From Berberis thunbergii (lineage: Eukaryota > Streptophyta > Magnoliopsida > Ranunculales > Berberidaceae): a stretch of DNA of 64,000 bases. The notes under the pieces were generated by a model. That model saw nothing but the letters and a program-made list of their open reading frames with translations. It ran no database searches and was not told where the DNA came from. Both the position numbers and the translations under genes were made by a program. Every line of letters starts with the position of its first letter. Positions within the stretch are counted from its first letter, which is position 1. Location of the stretch: contig QNQO01000826.1 of NCBI GenBank assembly GCA_003290165.1, positions 1 through 64,000 on the forward strand, in the 5' to 3' direction. Shown piece after piece: positions 22,986 to 33,570 of the stretch.

Positions 22986-23219
22986 GGCTGCAATTGCCTA
23001 TGTCTAACGGGATCATATCTTACACACTATTCATGCATGTTGAGATCATAACTTAAGTTGGTGTTGAGTTCATCAAGTTCAAGCTCAGTTGGATAGACTT
23101 AGGTACAGTAGTTCTGTTAAAGAGTGAAACAGGGGTGAAAAGTCATTCAGAAATAATGATAATACTATAAAGAGGAGAATTTCTATAAAAAGGGATTAAG
23201 TCTGCTCTAAAGTACCTAC

Positions 23220-23588
23220 CCTTTTAATTGGTCCATATGTCTCAAACTCCCTTTTAAGTCTGCTCACTTGTCTCATAGTTCTGCAAGAAACCATCAAATT
23301 TTGTCAGTTTCCATAAGGATACATTGTATCAACACAAATGAAAGAGGTTTCTGGAGATTACTCACAAGCCTAGCCACAAACAATGTCTTGTATGGATCTT
23401 CTGATACATTTGGATCATTCGCTGGATCGTCTGTGAAACGAGATAGTAGAGTCAGAAAAAGAAAAAAAATGCTTCAGCTGATAAATTTCATGGAAAAACT
23501 TGAAATACTTACATTTCTCAAGCTCCTCAACAACCTTCTTTGCACCATTTTCTAACCGTAATTGGTGTACTCTTGCTCTTCTTTGTGC
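23220..23588 (-). pseudogene. U1 snRNP 70-kDa protein (U1-70K) fragment, three exons
   Basis: Minus-strand exons 23588-23513 (AQRRARVHQLRLENGAKKVV, EELEK), 23430-23366 (YDPANDPNVSEDPYKTLFVA, RL) and 23280-23220 (NYETSE, then RLKREFETYGPIKR) correspond to the helix preceding the RRM and the start of the RRM of U1-70K, the spliceosomal protein that binds U1 snRNA loop I; the TLFVARL stretch is RNP2. All introns have GT and AG borders (for example T/GTAAGT with CACAG/AC restoring the Tyr codon). A two-base deletion near 23263 breaks the third exon. The exons upstream and the rest of the RRM are missing. Retained introns show capture at DNA level. Confidence 0.9.
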
Positions 23589-23639
23589 CTGACAGCAATA
23601 GATTGAATCATGAAACCATAACGTCAGAACTGACTTAGC

Positions 23640-24355
23640 AATGGACAGCAAAACAAATTAACATAGGAGCCGGCAATCAAATATATTCGTATTTCAAAAC
23701 AAGGTAAAATCCAAAATCTTGATCCGAAATACGACCCAAAAATTTACCAATTCCACGTCCATTGAGCATTAAGTGAAGAAAGGTGGCGAAAGACTTTGTG
23801 ATTCAATAATTAAAACCATAATATTATAAGAATATCATAATAAGGCGTGAAAACAAACAAATCACAGGACGTCCATAATCTCCTGTACATCATGATGTAG
23901 CAAATATCTTCCATATGCAAGATTAGACAATATCATTGTCTAAAGAGAGATAACAATGCTTAAATCATTTATGTAGAACTTAGATGTGAGAACTTATAGA
24001 TGTGGTAGGTTAACACAACCTCTACATTTACTTAGAAAAATAAATAAATAACAACCCCTTCACCGCCTATGGCGATAAGCGAAACACACCCATTGTGCAT
24101 TATAATAATTGCAACTTAATCTCGTATATAACACAAAACTAAATTTTACCAATGGAAAAGTTGTAAATATTTAACAAGGCAGCGGCAAATAAAAGTATTT
24201 ACATAAGCAGATTATGAAATATACGTTCGAATATGTGAAAAGATATTAAGAACAATGAATGCCTTCATTCATAAGAAATATCGAAACTTATTCATTCAGT
24301 TGTGACAATCCCAATAACTTGATATGTGAAAAGATAATGTGAAATTAGCTAGTAC
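23640..24355. other. CACTA B spacer between U1-70K and PUX7 fragments
   Basis: AT-rich and intron-like; nothing recognisable. Confidence 0.4.
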
Positions 24356-24862
24356 CTCCAGTAACTGATCAGGTTGGATCATTCCATGAGCACATCTTCG
24401 TCCAGTGATGGGGTCAATGACAAGAACAACAGGTATGTTATGCAGACCTTTCTGCCTTCAGTAGTATCATCATAAACCTAAATTACAAGTATTGGAACAC
24501 ACATAGTATAAGAAAGCATCAACTAATTGCAAGTCCTATCAAATTTCCAAATTTTGGAAATGATGCATTTGAACAAAGAGTTCAAAACATCAATGAATAT
24601 TCCAGCTCATAATTAAATTAGCTCAATACCTGCCAAAAGATGAAATAAGTACTGATAGTCTGTGCTACAGCTTCATTTGCCCATATATCGTGATTCGGCT
24701 ATACAAAATAACATATCAATGTTTCAAAAGGATCCTCCAGCCAAAAAACAACTAAAGTCAATACCAATATCTAAGAAAATGTTTACCATGTTGAACTGAA
24801 TTCCTTGGCAGACTGCATGTTGACAAGAAGCCATTTATCCTGGATAGAAGCTCTTGTTTTGC
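24356..24862 (-). pseudogene. Plant UBX-domain protein 7-like (UAS domain) fragment
   Basis: Exons on the minus strand: 24862-24787 (DKWLLVNMQSAKEFSS), 24698-24630 (HDIWANEAVAQTISTYFIFW) and 24477-24356 (VYDDTTEGRKVC, then IPVVLVIDPITGRRCAHGMI, QPDQLLE). This is the thioredoxin-like UAS domain of PUX7-type proteins (WLLVN-Q, WANE-V, FIFWQVYDDT, VVL-IDP-TG landmarks), which act as Cdc48/p97 adaptors. Splice borders are intact. The third exon has lost the residues expected between KVC and IPVV with a frameshift, and the MxxxWxG part is altered to CAHG. The UBA and UBX domains are absent. Neighbouring cargo is unrelated, so this is a captured internal gene segment. Confidence 0.85.
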
Positions 24863-24939
24863 CTGCATTTTACATGATATTAACAACAATCACTTCAGCA
24901 TCCACTCACTCAGTTTGGACTACATGTCATGGCAGTGAT

Positions 24940-25080
24940 CCGCTATTTACCTTTCGCAAGTACCAAAAGAAATCCACCAGTACCAGCACAATATGCAACT
25001 AGCTGCCAGAAAACAGAATCTTGTGGAACGGATGACAGATTAGCTGCCATAAATCAGAATCTGGTCAACTGTAACATCTG
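24940..25080 (-). pseudogene. NhaD-type Na+/H+ antiporter (NHD1-like) fragment
   Basis: The minus strand reads LSSVPQDSVFWQLVAYCAGT then GG, matching the conserved PQDS-FWQL-A-CAGTGG of chloroplast-envelope NhaD antiporters. In the family this continues through a GSAAGVAFMG stretch to VDFFWYLRK. Here VDFFWYLRK (in another frame, 24974-24949, followed by a GTAAAT donor) follows directly after GGTGG, so about twenty residues were removed at a GGTGG junction. An adjoining open stretch, PLTDVTVDQILIYGS (about 25085-25041), is from a source I cannot name. The 3' part of this fragment is duplicated at 25685. Confidence 0.7.
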
Positions 25081-25150
25081 TTAGTGGCAATATCATTGCC
25101 CGATCATGGTGACGCTGCACTGGTAATTTGGCCAATCACTATCATTATTG
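24958..25150. repeat. ~194-bp duplicated segment, copy 1
   Basis: Matches 25685-25813 plus 30331-30400 (copy 2, itself split by the LTR-like insertion) with roughly 90-95 percent identity by eye. The copies lie in the same orientation and bracket the truncated LTR at 25151-25684. Confidence 0.85.
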
Positions 25151-25684
25151 TTGGCTGAGAGAACGAGGTGAGAGATGACGAGATGAAGGGTGATGGCGGG
25201 ATTATCGCACCGCCGGCTCTCCTATCGAGCGAGGATTGCCGGCAGAGTGGATTGGTGTGATGGCTGGAAAAGAGAGAAGGGGATAAAGAATGTGGAAAAT
25301 GAGAGAAAAAGGAGAAGGGATGTGGAAGAAGAGAGAATAAGAGATGAGGAGCTCCTTTCTCTAAGATGGGGGGAGCTAAATAGGGTTCTCATATTATATT
25401 GGGCTTGGGTTTTTAGGTTAGCATTTTTTTGTTTTGGGATTAGGTTATATTAGGTGGACCTAGGTTTATTAGGGTTAGGTTTAGATATGTGTCCCTCTAC
25501 TTTGTACCACCGCTAGAATCGACAAATTGTAATTCCTTAAATTGTCGCCTTAATACGATTTCATCGTTCACGCTCAAATTCCTACAAAGACATGAAAACG
25601 AAATAATTTTTATAAAATATAATAATTGAAACACTAACATATATAAATTAAGGGATATATTATGTAATAATTATGTGAATATCA
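25151..25684 (-). repeat. Truncated Athila-type LTR, reverse orientation
   Basis: The right edge ...ATTATGTGAATATCA (25684) is the reverse complement of the first bases of the solo LTR at 41417 (TGATATTCACATAATTATTA). The left edge matches about 7500-7570 of the 3' LTR (GCCGGCAATCCTCGCTCGAT region). So this is roughly the first 530 bp of the LTR, broken off internally at 25151. Confidence 0.85.
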
Positions 25685-25813
25685 AAGTACCAAAAGAAAT
25701 CCACCAGTACCAGCACAATATGCAACTAGCTGCCAGAAAACGGAATCTTGTGGAACGGATGCCAGATTAGCTGCCATAAATCAGAATCTGGTCAGTTGTA
25801 ACATCTGTTAGTG
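25685..25813. repeat. ~194-bp duplicated segment, copy 2 (first part)
   Basis: AGTACCAAAAGAAATCCACC and following sequence as in 24959-25085, ending in the TAGTG target of the LTR-like insertion. It continues at 30331-30400. Confidence 0.85.
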
Positions 25814-25969
25814 TGTAACACCCCTCAATTTCATAAAACTATTTTATTTTATTTTGAATTAAATAAAATAGGGTTACATTTAATTGAATGTGAATTTCGA
25901 AATTTGGGTTTTATTTGGTTTGTTAAAGGGCGGGTGTTCTCAGAACTTTAGTGGGGGAAAATAACCACC

Positions 25970-25985
25970 CACCCTATAAAGGAGA
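25970..25985 (+). promoter_or_regulatory. TATA-like element in the LTR-like unit
   Basis: CACCCTATAAAGGAG lies 160 bp from the left end and about 390 bp before the PMT fragment, followed by a pyrimidine-rich leader. The position fits a U3 promoter; activity is inferred. Confidence 0.5.
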
Positions 25986-26367
25986 AGAAAACCTATTTTT
26001 CTTTTCTTTTTCCTCTTTTTCTCCTTCTCCTTTCCTTCCTTGTGTTTTTCTTCCTTCCTTGTATTTTTCTTCTCAATGGTGGCGATGGACTGTGTGTGAT
26101 TGCGAAGGGCTGATGGTGATAGTCTGTGGCGTTGGCAATAAGGTGCAGTTGCGACTTGCGACCTGTGACTTGCAAATCGGTGGTGCTGTTGTTGATCTTG
26201 TTACTTATTTTCCCTCCAATCTAGGGTTTCCTTTCTTGCTTCCCTTTTAAGCATCTTTGCCCCAATAGAACTCAACCTGATGATTCGATTTAGGTCTCTT
26301 TATGAGTTCATTTCAATCAATCAAGGATGTGCTTTGGAACTTGTGATTGTATCTAATATGTGCTCAG

Positions 26368-26902
26368 GGAGGAAGATGGAGATGGTGATCTAGTACCTAA
26401 GAAGAGCTTCCCTGTTTGTGATGATTGGCATTCAGAGTTGATTCCATGCTTAGATAGGAATTATATTTATCAGATGCGGTTGAAGCTGGATTTGTCCCTT
26501 ATGGAGCACTACGAGAGACATTGTCCAGTACCTGAAAGGCGCTACAATTGTTTGATTCCGCCACTACCTGGCTATAAGATCCCAGTCAAATGGCCAAGAA
26601 GCAGAGATGAAGTCTGGAAAGCAAATATACCTCATACTCATCTTGCACATGAGAAATCCGATCAGAACTGGATGGTTGTGAAAGGTGAAAAGATTGTATT
26701 TCCAGGGGGTGGCACTCATTTTCATTATGGAGCTGATAAATATATTGCCTCACTTGCAAATATGCTCAACTTTTCAAATAATAATTTAAACAATGAGGGA
26801 AGGATAAGAACAGTACTTGATGTGGGTTGCAGAGTTGCCAGTTTTGGAGCGTATCTGCTATCATCTGATATTATAGCAATATCTTTAGCTCCCTTTGTAT
26901 AG
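26368..26902 (+). pseudogene. Plant PMT-type putative methyltransferase (PMT8-like), N-terminal domain fragment
   Basis: The frame opens after a CAG acceptor at 26365-26367. It reads SFPVCDDWHSELIPCLDRN, LKLDLSLMEHYERHCPVPER, VKWPRSRDEVWKANIPHTHL, GEKIVFPGGGTHFHYGADKY and TVLDVGCRVASFGAYLLSSD. This is the DUF248 family of Golgi SAM-dependent methyltransferases implicated in pectin methylation. The SAM-binding motif I is normally DVGCGVASFG; here GGA has become AGA (26831-26833), Gly to Arg. The match stops at ISLAP and a TAG follows at 26900, so about three quarters of the protein is missing, and the membrane anchor too. No introns interrupt about 175 codons, unlike the intron-keeping fragments in the CACTA element, which may mean it was taken from an RNA. 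Confidence 0.9.
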
Positions 26903-29560
26903 CTTCAAGAGGATGATGAAGAGCACCATGATGCTTCCTTCATCTCTGCCTAAAGATTTGATGTCCAATGAGCTGCTGGTACTTGGTGAACAAATTGAGG
27001 TTAGATGGGATGATAACATAGACCAAGTGCTTGTATGTCGATGTAGGCACATGGAAGCTCGAGTGGAAATTAACTGAATTTGTGAGTTTTCTTCATTCTT
27101 TCTCTTTTACTGTGAGTTTTCTTCTTCTATACCTACTCTCTTCTTTTAATCGAATACATGATTTTCTGTGGAAGCTGAGCTGCTGCGAATTTCATGTGCG
27201 TGATAGATCGTATTTATTCTCTTGATTGTTTTGATTCAAACATCTAATAATGTATTGAATTTCTCCATGTTTGATTCATTGGTTTAATTTCATGAAATTG
27301 CAGCTTAAACTTGTTTAGGTGTTTTGTCTCTAATTCAGTGCTCTATTTTGTTTCTGACTTAAAGTGTTTTTGTTTTCCTTCATACTCTGTTGTTTTCTGG
27401 TTGCCTAATAGGGTTGTATTTGAAAACTGAAATCAGGACATATTTGGTCTATCGTGAGGATTTCAACATTCTAATTTGGAACTCTTTTGCAGGTTGAAAC
27501 AAGGCTATTTTCTAGCTGTGTTTAGGGACTGTTTAGAGTGTTGTTTTAACTGATTTTAATGCCTATTTTGGGGGTTGTTTAAATGATATCAAAGGGTTGT
27601 CTCAGCTGAGTTTGGGGATTGTTTCAATTGATTTTAGAGTGGTAATTACAACTGAATTGCAGAGTTGTTACAGGGACTGAATCGGAGTTGATTCAGGGTC
27701 TGAATCGGAGTTGATTCCGGGTTGATCTAGAGTGTGGTCAAGGGCTGTTAGAGGGGTTGCTACCTTATAAGTGAAAGGATCAGAAGTTCATTATGAGTAA
27801 TGGGTTGCTACCTTATATGTGAGATGTTTTGGTGCAGCTTATTAAGAATCTGCAGGAATCAGCCTGGAAATCAAGGACTCATCCCTTCATATGATGCTAG
27901 GTGTTTGCTGACTCCACATATATATGGATTTTCAATTTTATTTCTAATTATGGCTTGAATTTGTGGTTTTGAAAAGGTTCTAGCATCTCACATGAATAGG
28001 TGTATAGAATATTATGGGTTGGAGTTGTGTTATTGTTCTGATGTGCAAACATACATTGAGTGTTTAATAGATTTGTTAAGGGTCTCATTTGAGTGTAAGT
28101 TAGAATCAATTTGCATGTAGGGTCATGACTTAAACTGATTCATTGGGGAATACATGTGTTGATCTTGCTTAGTTCAGCATATGGGGAGAGATATTTAGGG
28201 GTGATTTTGTGGCTGTCTGTGAGTGACCCCACATCCCAACATCTTGGTATAATGCAAGGGAACATGCATGCACATACTATGTTACATATGAATTTGATGA
28301 TGGAATTATATTTAGTAGTATACATCTTAATCAAATCGCCGAAAGAGAATGAGATGAAATTGGATGAGTGGAGTGGATCCCACTGTATGGATTTGGATGA
28401 AATGATAGTGACCATCAGTCGGGTTGGATGTAGATATGGCTGGACTGTGAAATTTCTGCAATGCAATGTACTTGGTGACTTTGAGGATGGTGTTATTTGT
28501 GTGTTGTTTATCAATGGTGGGAGTGGTGGTCTTAGTACAAATATCAGAAGTGGTGATGTTTGTAGTTAGTTAGAACAATGACTTTGGTGATAATAGTGAT
28601 GATAGTGGGATACTTGGGTCACCGATGGAAGTGTGTGGAAGCTCTTGAAGCAGCTATATAGCATTTAAGCTTGAGTTATTTGGTGTTAACTAGAAATTTG
28701 TGGATGTTTTCAAACAACTTAAGTTATGTGTGCTGTACTGGGATTTGGACGGTTGCTTTGGTATAAGCTAGTGTTCACCAATGATTGTCATGCACTTTCA
28801 TGTTTGTATTGAAATTGTCTTTTCGGAGAATGCATGTAGTGGCTTTGTTGGATTCAGCATCTGAGATACTTTGTGTCAAACTAGGATGTATGTGTTATCC
28901 CTAAAATCCCATTCATATGGTGAGCACTATGTGAAGTAGTGTTTGATTGTGCACTATGGTTTATTTTGTTTTAAATATATTGAAGTAGGACCATTTAAGA
29001 TTAATGGTGTTTATCTGAATGTATGTATCTTGAAATGGTTATGTTCTCCTAAAGGAAGGGAATGAATTTCATTGTTAATGACAAGATGTCACTTGATCAC
29101 CATGTTATTATAAAGCATGATTTATGAATATGCTATGTTTTCCCCCAAAAATGTGGGTGGATACGATTGTGAATCAATTTACGAATGACAAAATGTCATT
29201 GTGGAGGAATTTTGAAGTATCAAAAATAAATGATATTGTTTATGATTTCTGAACATATAAACCACTTGGACTTGTATCACTTAGAACTACCACATCTCTT
29301 TTGTTTATGATTTCCCCTCTCTTACTAGAGAAACTAAATAACCTGCGGGTCGTCTTGCGGAGTTGGGGCACCCATTTCTTACTAGAGAAACTAAAATAAC
29401 CTTCGGGTTAGTCTTGCGGAAATGTGGTGAGTTTGTATGCCTAAAATAGGCTTTGATATTTATCCGTCAAAAATGTGACGTGAGTTTATGCGCATTGATA
29501 GCCCAAGGGTGGCTTTTGGTACTCATATAGTTAGGGGTATCCGCGATGCATGCCTGTATG
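26903..29560. other. Interior of LTR-like unit, no clear gene
   Basis: Short frames such as LQEDDEEHHDASFISA (26903-26950) are of unknown origin. The rest is T/G-rich with repeated GGGTTGTTTAAA / GGTTGT units around 27530-27760. Confidence 0.4.
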
Positions 29561-30400
29561 TGATGTCCCCACTTAGGCATGGATGACGGAGTAGTCCTCC
29601 TTTATATGAGAGAGGCATACGGGCATGTATGTTCGGCACGGAGGTGGTGCGAATGTGGTATCGTCTAAGTGATCAATCCGTTAAAAAGATGAACCTAATT
29701 CAAATAAAAAGAATAAATGACGTTGCATTGTTTCTAATGCTTTTTATGCAGGATGGCAAGTCCACTAATATTTCTGCAGGTCCGACTTGCCATAGTCAAC
29801 TCCTATAGGGTAACTACAGGTAAATGCATATTTACCTGTTAAGATGATGATATGATTTCCTCATTGAGGAACTAAATTCTTTGGACTGTGTTTTCTTGCA
29901 TCACACCTTTGCCTCGTTGAGGAACTACCTATTGGTGTGATGGTTTGTTGTTTGTGTTTTGCTTGATGTTTAACACATGCGTTTTTTATTGATTTTTGGG
30001 ATGAAGATTTCTCACACCAGCTTTATTGCTGACCCAAGTGAGCTTTTGCTTCTTGGGTACATTCCTTTGGGAATGTAGCCGATTAGCTTTTCAGGTTCAG
30101 AGACTTTTGAGCAGCGTTACGGGAGTTCCGCTAGTGGGGCTAGCGATGTCAGTTTTTCCTGGTTAGACTTTTGTATTAAATTTTAGTTGGTTCATATTTT
30201 CTAAAATATACTTTGTCTTTGCTGCTAAATGTCTCTGTCATTATTGAATTTCACGTCCCGAGTTTTGGGGAAACGGATAATCCTACGTGGATTTTAGGAT
30301 TTCATTTTTCTCGAAAATCGGGGCGTGACATAGTGGCAATATCATTGCCAGATCATGGTGACGCTGCACTGGTAATTTGGCTAGTCACTGACACTATTGT

Positions 30401-31908
30401 TTCTTGTATCTGAAAAATATAAATAAGGAGAAATCAAATAAGATTATGAAGGATCTGAAGTTGTATCATCTCGAAGTCCCTTGAATCCCACAACTTCAGG
30501 TTAAGCAAAAAAAAGGTGTGACTCTACAGAAGAATACTCAAAATTCTATAAGAAAATTAGAAGATACAAAAATTATACGAGGAGTTTGATGTACTTTAAC
30601 AATTTGAACAGCGGCAGCATCTGGTGGCATCCCTCTGCAGCAATTAAGAACTTCTTATGAAGACAAAGCATCCCAAAGACGCTTTGGGAAATTGTGACAA
30701 AAGATACACCTGCACATTCACATTATGAAGAAAAATGGGAAATTATAAAAGCTACTCAGTTAGCATAATAACAGGAAGCTCATTAAGTGACAAACTTGAT
30801 AAGGTCAAGCCCCATTCAAAAAATTTGTTTTCCTTACTTTACTACAAGAATAAAGAAAATACTTGCCTAGTCATAAAGCACTTCCAAATACATAAAAGCA
30901 TTACCAATTGCAGTTTATTACACGATGCTTTAACCATAGAAGTGTATAAGTTCTAATTTCATTAGTTTAGGGTTGGTTAAGTTGCATCCTGATTGTTGAA
31001 ATAACACCAGTTTTAATTTTAGAAAAAGCTATTGCTTCCCAAAATCTTCCAAAAACGAATTTGTCACAAGTTAAAAGGGCTAAACATCAAGTGACATATT
31101 CAGTTTTTTGAGTCTCTAGTCTAGTCTAGAATTTTTTTTTTTGGCTTGCTCTAGTGAGAGCAAACATTGATCTTTCAACCTTAGGTCCCAACGAACCTAA
31201 TGACAGACCATCTCTTCCTTCCTTTTCTCCTTTCCTTCTTTAATCTGTCAATTCTCTTTCTTGAAACCTAAAAACCTCACATTGCAAACTCCATTAATAT
31301 GATACCTTGCAAACTCTATTAGCACCATATCTTTTGTCCTATTGATCCAAAAAAATTACCCATCTAACAACATCACTTCATGTTCAAATATAAGATATTA
31401 TGCTTCCATAACGTATTGGATACTCGAACACATTTGGACACTCCATTTGACACACTGTTCAGATCATCAACTTCTTCACATATATTTCGGGGGTTTGTAT
31501 ATGTTACAATAATGTATGGAAGTAGCTATTTTTCTAGTACCAAGCCCTAGACGTGTTTTAATTGCAAACTTAAAGAAGCAATTCAATAGCAGCTTCCTTC
31601 AATCAATTTTAAGATTGCATTACATGCAATTCTGACAATGCAGTAGCACTTTCTAATAATTGTACAGTATAAACTCAAAGGAAAAGCAACTAATAAATTA
31701 AGCCAAGCTAAACTCAGACTAAGGGAGACAGCATAAAAGAGTAGAGCAGCAGATGACACAATAGCAATGGCACCAGGTGGGAGAGTCTAATAAAGGAGGG
31801 CATGGACTTGATATTCAGGAGCCCTATTATCACAGCCCATTCACAAAGTATTAACTATTATGATGCTTAGAATATAATTTTGAGTGATCCCTACTTTTCA
31901 ACTTACAG
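30401..31908. other. CACTA B interior with one unassigned exon-like stretch
   Basis: On the minus strand around 30690-30600 a CTGCAG acceptor is followed by a short open stretch (GMPPDAAAVQIVK) that looks like a captured exon; I do not recognise the gene. The remainder is AT-rich. Confidence 0.35.
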
Positions 31909-32110
31909 ATATTGGAGGCTAGCCAAAGTGGAGATATCATATCCAACTGACGTTAGTTGATTGAAACTCAAGTTCCTGCAATATTTAGCAGATGTTGTCA
32001 TTCCTGCAATGATAGTTTAGTTACTAATAAACAGTGTAGCAATAGACTATAACATGAATGAGATAGGAAATATTACAATTTCTTCAGTTCCTGCAAGCTA
32101 CCCAATTTGT
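31909..32110 (-). pseudogene. LRR receptor-kinase-like fragment b
   Basis: Two minus-strand pieces, LTGRYKLGSLQELKKL (about 32135-32085) and NLSFNQLTSVGYDISTLASL then QYL (about 31978-31912), each flanked by an intron-like border and each one leucine-rich repeat long. The one-repeat-per-exon layout is typical of LRR-VIII receptor kinase genes. It may share its parent with fragment a at 22820. Confidence 0.55.
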
Positions 32111-32870
32111 ATCTGCCCGTAAGTGACGTGTTGTGTAAATCCCTGAATTATATTCCAGCAAATCTTATTAGGAAAATAGGTCCTTACTGCATCCTAACTC
32201 TGTCATTACAAACCACAGCCAAGAGACCACCAAACGCCTCCAAGAAAACTCCAAACACTCATCAAAACAAAGCTCGAAACCAGAGCATTCTCTGTTTTTT
32301 ATTGCAGCAAAAAATAGGGTATACATTTCTGTTTTATATACTGAAAAAGTATCCCAAATCCACCCTATAATATTCTTCTTCCTATAATAATCTGGTGCTT
32401 TGCAACTGAAAATTAATCATACCCTTGTAACAACTGAAAATTCTTCTTATAATTTTCTTCTTCCTATTTTCACCTTCTGTAATTCCACAATGTTAATAAC
32501 TACCTATTCTTTTGCATTATATTCTAAGCATTTACTACCAAAGTATGTCAAAACATGGAGCCTAAGCATTCCTCCATTATACTTCATACTTTTTCGGGTT
32601 CGACCAACACAAGATAGATGAAAAGAACCAAAATTCTCAAAAATAGATAGATGAAAATAACCGAATCAATTCACGCAACTAGATAGATGAAAAGAATTCG
32701 CAATAAGTTGCCTGTCTATTTATTTTGTTAACTAATGACTACACATCATGCCAAATGCAATGCAAAACTCAAGATATAATATTGAAGGGGCAAAATAAAA
32801 AACATTCAACACAACAAAGTGTATAAAAAAACATGCTTTGTGTTTAAGAATTGTTTTGGTAATACAAAAC

Positions 32871-32933
32871 CTCAATCAAGCACGCTGCTCCTTCACCATC
32901 CCATGCTATGGATTTTGCAAGACCCTGCATTAC
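32871..32933 (-). pseudogene. ArgJ (glutamate N-acetyltransferase / ornithine acetyltransferase) exon
   Basis: A single 63-bp minus-strand exon between a TACAG acceptor and a GTTTTG donor encodes [20 protein letters not shown] then E. This is a highly conserved segment of plastid ArgJ, the bifunctional arginine-biosynthesis enzyme (the family reads AWDGEGATCLIEV). The catalytic Thr region and all other exons are absent. With the neighbouring PMT fragment it shows yet another unrelated gene joined in the CACTA cargo. Confidence 0.85.
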
Positions 32934-33215
32934 CTGTACAAAAAGAAGTAAGGTAAATAGCTTTCATTGGTCACATCTCATCGACTATAGTGTCGAAGTC
33001 AATTACATGGATTTTGTATGATCAATTGTAGACATGATTGCTTGATTCCTTCAGAGCAGTCTGAAACCAATTCGAAGGGTACCATCCCCATTAGGAGAAT
33101 GGGTCATTTCTTATCTGGAGCTCTGGCTGATATAAATTAATGATTGAAGTAGTGGGATACTGGCAGTACATTATGTTGTAAGCATGGAAATTAAAAAGAG
33201 TTGTAGAGCCCTTAC

Positions 33216-33570
33216 CAGTCATGCATGACTCTTATAAGTCCACGATCATATATGACAGGCAAAGTATTTGTTCCACTAACAGGAACAACATTCAACACCC
33301 AGCAATCTAACCCAAAATTAATCAAAGCTGATGCAAACCTGCAATCACAAAAATGTTCAGCAAGTCACTACAAACAAAAGATTTTATATTCATAGATACG
33401 TTTTAAGTGGAAAAAGGGAATGATCATGTGAAAGGTGAATCTAAAGATTTCAGCTATCTCTAACAAATATGAGGGTAAATAGGAGACTATACCCTCCAAA
33501 CCCAGCCTTCATGTCCATCACATTCCGCAGCTGCAACTTTTTCTAGTGGTATGCGCTGACATAACTTTCT
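33216..33570 (-). pseudogene. Plant PMT-type methyltransferase (PMT10/11-like), C-terminal fragment, two exons
   Basis: Minus-strand exons ~33570-33493 (SAYH, stop, KKLQLRNVMDMKAGFGG) and 33338-33216 ([41 protein letters not shown]). This is the second methyltransferase-like half of the DUF248 family ([40 protein letters not shown] landmarks). The intron has GT-AG borders and keeps phase. A TAG at the position of a conserved Trp (TGG) in the first exon is a disabling change. It comes from a different paralogue and a different half of the protein than the fragment at 26368, and lies on the opposite strand. Confidence 0.9.

Larger units (their letters stand above)
25814..30330 (+). mobile_element. 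4,517-bp LTR-like unit (probable solo LTR) with gene cargo
   Basis: Starts TGTAACACCCC and ends GGGGCGTGACA, flanked by TAGTG at 25809-25813 and 30331-30335; the uninterrupted sequence is present at 25085-25095. TG...CA ends and a 5-bp duplication are what LTR retrotransposons leave. No second LTR, PBS or polymerase is seen inside, so it is best read as a very long solo LTR. The 3' end AATCGGGGCGTGACA is shared with the LTR at 59657. A promoter-like TATA lies at 25974. It carries an open PMT methyltransferase fragment and, at 29570-29690 and 29840-29950, short repeated segments (TTGAGGAACTA units). Confidence 0.8.
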
